This document shows positions 61,984 to 64,000 of a stretch of DNA of 64,000 nucleotides, one piece after another. Below the pieces are notes generated by a model. It was not told the origin of the DNA. It made no database searches and saw nothing but the letters and a program-made list of their open reading frames with translations. The DNA comes from Fluctibacter halophilus (GTDB lineage Bacteria > Pseudomonadota > Gammaproteobacteria > Enterobacterales > Alteromonadaceae): positions 62,001 to 126,000 of the forward strand of contig NZ_JAJEWP010000004.1 in the NCBI RefSeq assembly GCF_020687825.1, in the 5' to 3' direction. Both the position numbers and the translations under genes were made by a program. Numbering within the stretch: position 1 is the stretch's first letter; every line of letters begins with the position of its first letter.

Positions 61984-64000
61984 GACCTTTAACCCGCAGA
62001 ACATTGAACAGCAACGCTACCAACACTGGGAATCAAACGGCTATTTCAAAGCCTCCGGTGAAGGTGACCCGTATTGTATTTTGTTGCCACCACCCAATGT
62101 GACCGGCAGCCTGCATATGGGACATGCGTTCCAGCACACCATTATGGATGCCCTGACACGTTATCATCGCATGCAAGGTGACAACACCCTGTGGCAATGC
62201 GGCACCGATCACGCCGGTATCGCGACGCAAATGGTGGTTGAGCGCCAGCTCAATGCCCAGGGTAAAACCCGTCACGATTTGGGCCGTGAGGCGTTCGTGG
62301 ATAAAATCTGGGAATGGAAGGAACACTCCGGTGGCACCATTACCCAACAAATGCGTCGTTTGGGTACATCACCTGACTGGGAGCGTGAAGCGTTCACCAT
62401 GGACGATGACCTGTCTGACGCTGTGCGTGAAGTGTTTGTTAAGCTGCATGAAGATGGTCTAATTTATCGCGGTAAGCGTCTGGTCAACTGGGATCCGGTG
62501 CTGCACACCGCGGTCTCCGACCTGGAAGTACTGAACGAAGAAGAAGACGGTCACATGTGGCACATGCGCTATCCGCTGGCGGATGGTTCTGGTGAGCTGA
62601 TCGTTGCGACCACCCGACCCGAAACCATGTTGGGTGATACTGCGGTGGCTGTGCATCCCGATGATGAACGTTATCAACACCTGATTGGTCAGCAAATCAA
62701 ACTGCCGCTAACCGGCCGCTTGATCGACATCATTGCCGATGACTATGTTGATCCGGAATTTGGTACCGGGTGTGTGAAGATCACCCCAGCACACGATTTC
62801 AACGATTATGACATTGGCAAGCGTCACAACCTGGACATGATCAACGTGTTCACGGCGGATGCCAAACTCAACGACTCAGTGCCTGAAGCCTACCGTGGCA
62901 TGGACCGTTTCGATGCCCGTAAACAAATCGTTGCCGATCTCGATGCACAGGGTCTGCTGGTTAAAGTGGATGCCCACAAGCTCAAAGTTCCCCGCGGCGA
63001 TCGCACCGGCGCGGTGATTGAGCCTTACCTGACCAACCAATGGTACGTGGCTGTCGAATCACTGGCTAAACCGGCCATCGAGGCAGTCGAAAGTGGTGAA
63101 ATTCGCTTTGTGCCGGAAAACTGGAGCAAAACCTACTACCAGTGGATGTACAACATTCAGGATTGGTGTATTTCCCGTCAGCTGTGGTGGGGACACCGTA
63201 TCCCCGCATGGTACGACGATCAGGAAAACGTTTACGTAGGGCGTGATGAGGCCGAGGTACGCAACAAATACAACCTGGCCGACGACATTGCCTTGCGCCA
63301 GGATGAAGACGTGCTGGATACCTGGTTCTCATCGGCACTGTGGCCTTTTGCGACCATGGGGTGGCCGAAGCAAACCCCGGAGCTGGAAACCTTTGTGCCC
63401 AGTTCAGTACTGGTAACGGGTTTTGACATCATCTTCTTCTGGGTCGCACGTATGATCATGATGACCAAGAAGTTCACCGGCAAAATTCCGTTCAAGGAAA
63501 TCTACATCACCGGCCTTATCCGTGATGAGCAGGGCGACAAGATGTCGAAGTCCAAAGGAAACGTACTGGACCCTATCGATCTGATTGACGGTATAGAATT
63601 GGACGCCCTGGTTGAAAAGCGCACCGGCGGTATGATGCAGCCCCAATTGGCGGAAAAGATCGCCAAACGCACGCGCAAGCAGTTCCCCGATGGCATTGCT
63701 GCCTATGGCACTGACGCTTTGCGTTTTACGTTTACGGCCATGGCATCCACCAGTCGTGACATCAATTTCGACATGAACCGGGTTGAGGGTTACCGCAACT
63801 TCTGTAACAAGCTGTGGAATGCATCACGGTTTGTGCTGATGAACACCGAACAGCAAGATACCGGTGCCAACGGTGGAGACATGACCCTGAGTCTGGCTGA
63901 CCGCTGGATTTGGGCGGAGTTTCAGAACACCCTGGAACAGGTTGAACAAGCCATTAACACCTATCGATTCGACCTGGCCGCCCAGGCAATGTATGAATTT
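61976..64000 (+). CDS. valS: Valyl-tRNA synthetase, N-terminal part (cut by window edge)
   Basis: Class I aminoacyl-tRNA synthetase; 675 codons are in the window and the frame stays open to the edge. The start reads [19 protein letters not shown] after the Met. The HIGH motif appears as HMGHAF near residue 45, the editing domain spans about 195-345, and the KMSKS loop is DKMSKSKGN near residue 523. The ATG overlaps holC by eight bases. Only the anticodon-binding and coiled-coil parts are missing. Confidence 0.97.
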   Translation, partial: MDKTFNPQNIEQQRYQHWESNGYFKASGEGDPYCILLPPPNVTGSLHMGHAFQHTIMDALTRYHRMQGDNTLWQCGTDHAGIATQMVVERQLNAQGKTRHDLGREAFVDKIWEWKEHSGGTITQQMRRLGTSPDWEREAFTMDDDLSDAVREVFVKLHEDGLIYRGKRLVNWDPVLHTAVSDLEVLNEEEDGHMWHMRYPLADGSGELIVATTRPETMLGDTAVAVHPDDERYQHLIGQQIKLPLTGRLIDIIADDYVDPEFGTGCVKITPAHDFNDYDIGKRHNLDMINVFTADAKLNDSVPEAYRGMDRFDARKQIVADLDAQGLLVKVDAHKLKVPRGDRTGAVIEPYLTNQWYVAVESLAKPAIEAVESGEIRFVPENWSKTYYQWMYNIQDWCISRQLWWGHRIPAWYDDQENVYVGRDEAEVRNKYNLADDIALRQDEDVLDTWFSSALWPFATMGWPKQTPELETFVPSSVLVTGFDIIFFWVARMIMMTKKFTGKIPFKEIYITGLIRDEQGDKMSKSKGNVLDPIDLIDGIELDALVEKRTGGMMQPQLAEKIAKRTRKQFPDGIAAYGTDALRFTFTAMASTSRDINFDMNRVEGYRNFCNKLWNASRFVLMNTEQQDTGANGGDMTLSLADRWIWAEFQNTLEQVEQAINTYRFDLAAQAMYEF

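Overview
The window is a 64 kb chromosomal stretch of a marine-type gammaproteobacterium, most like the Alteromonadales (Alteromonas/Aestuariibacter/Bowmanella relatives). This is inferred from gene content: a pepA-holC-valS run divergent from lptFG, polB of the enterobacterial kind, an EF-P-like EfpL, many TonB-dependent receptors, and a NagR-type GlcNAc/chitin regulon with tryptophan-halogenase-like genes. No 16S or other taxonomic marker is present. polB is cut by the left edge and valS by the right edge.

Layout. (1) 1-5.2 kb, minus strand: 5' part of polB, a TPR-GGDEF diguanylate cyclase, an FtsX-type permease with its ATPase, and an exported histidine phosphatase. (2) 5.3-12.5 kb, iron and peroxide: a siderophore receptor and feoAB, each behind a Fur-box-like sequence, then an exported catalase-peroxidase KatG. 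(3) 12.5-24.9 kb: a TPR protein divergent from a CadC-like regulator, an AidB-like acyl-CoA dehydrogenase, a GNAT-nitrilase fusion, a CPBP protease, a membrane AraC regulator, a lipoprotein with ten DUF5666-like repeats, and efpL.

(4) About 25.0-37.2 kb is an AT-richer accessory region. On the left it begins with a decayed piece of tRNA-Leu and a roughly 100 bp repeat. On the right it ends with two and a half tandem copies of a 338 bp hairpin-rich unit that contains the same repeat, abutting an intact tRNA-Leu(CAA). Its cargo looks stress- or envelope-related: NhaA, a HflK/HflC pair, two Crp/Fnr regulators, a PRC-barrel protein and the tail of a second one, a lipoprotein/membrane protein/diguanylate cyclase operon, and several very small genes, two of which share a WPKA motif. 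No integrase is visible.

(5) 37.6-57.0 kb is a complete GlcNAc/chitooligosaccharide system. Four copies of the same perfect palindrome (TGACAACGCTGTCA), matching a LacI-family NagR operator, sit in front of its three divergent or forward transcription units. The units encode an outer-membrane receptor, three flavin-dependent halogenase-like proteins, an SMP-30-type lactonase, two GH20 beta-hexosaminidases, GlcNAc kinase, SIS-type GlcN-6-P deaminase, NagA, the NagP permease and NagX. Inferred flow: oligomers enter through the receptor, are cut by the hexosaminidases, GlcNAc enters by NagP, and the kinase, NagA and NagB-II convert it to fructose-6-phosphate. The role of the halogenases and the lactonase is unknown and is the most intriguing point of the window.

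(6) 57.1-64.0 kb is housekeeping: an RDD protein, lptG/lptF on the minus strand, then pepA, holC and valS in overlapping order on the plus strand.
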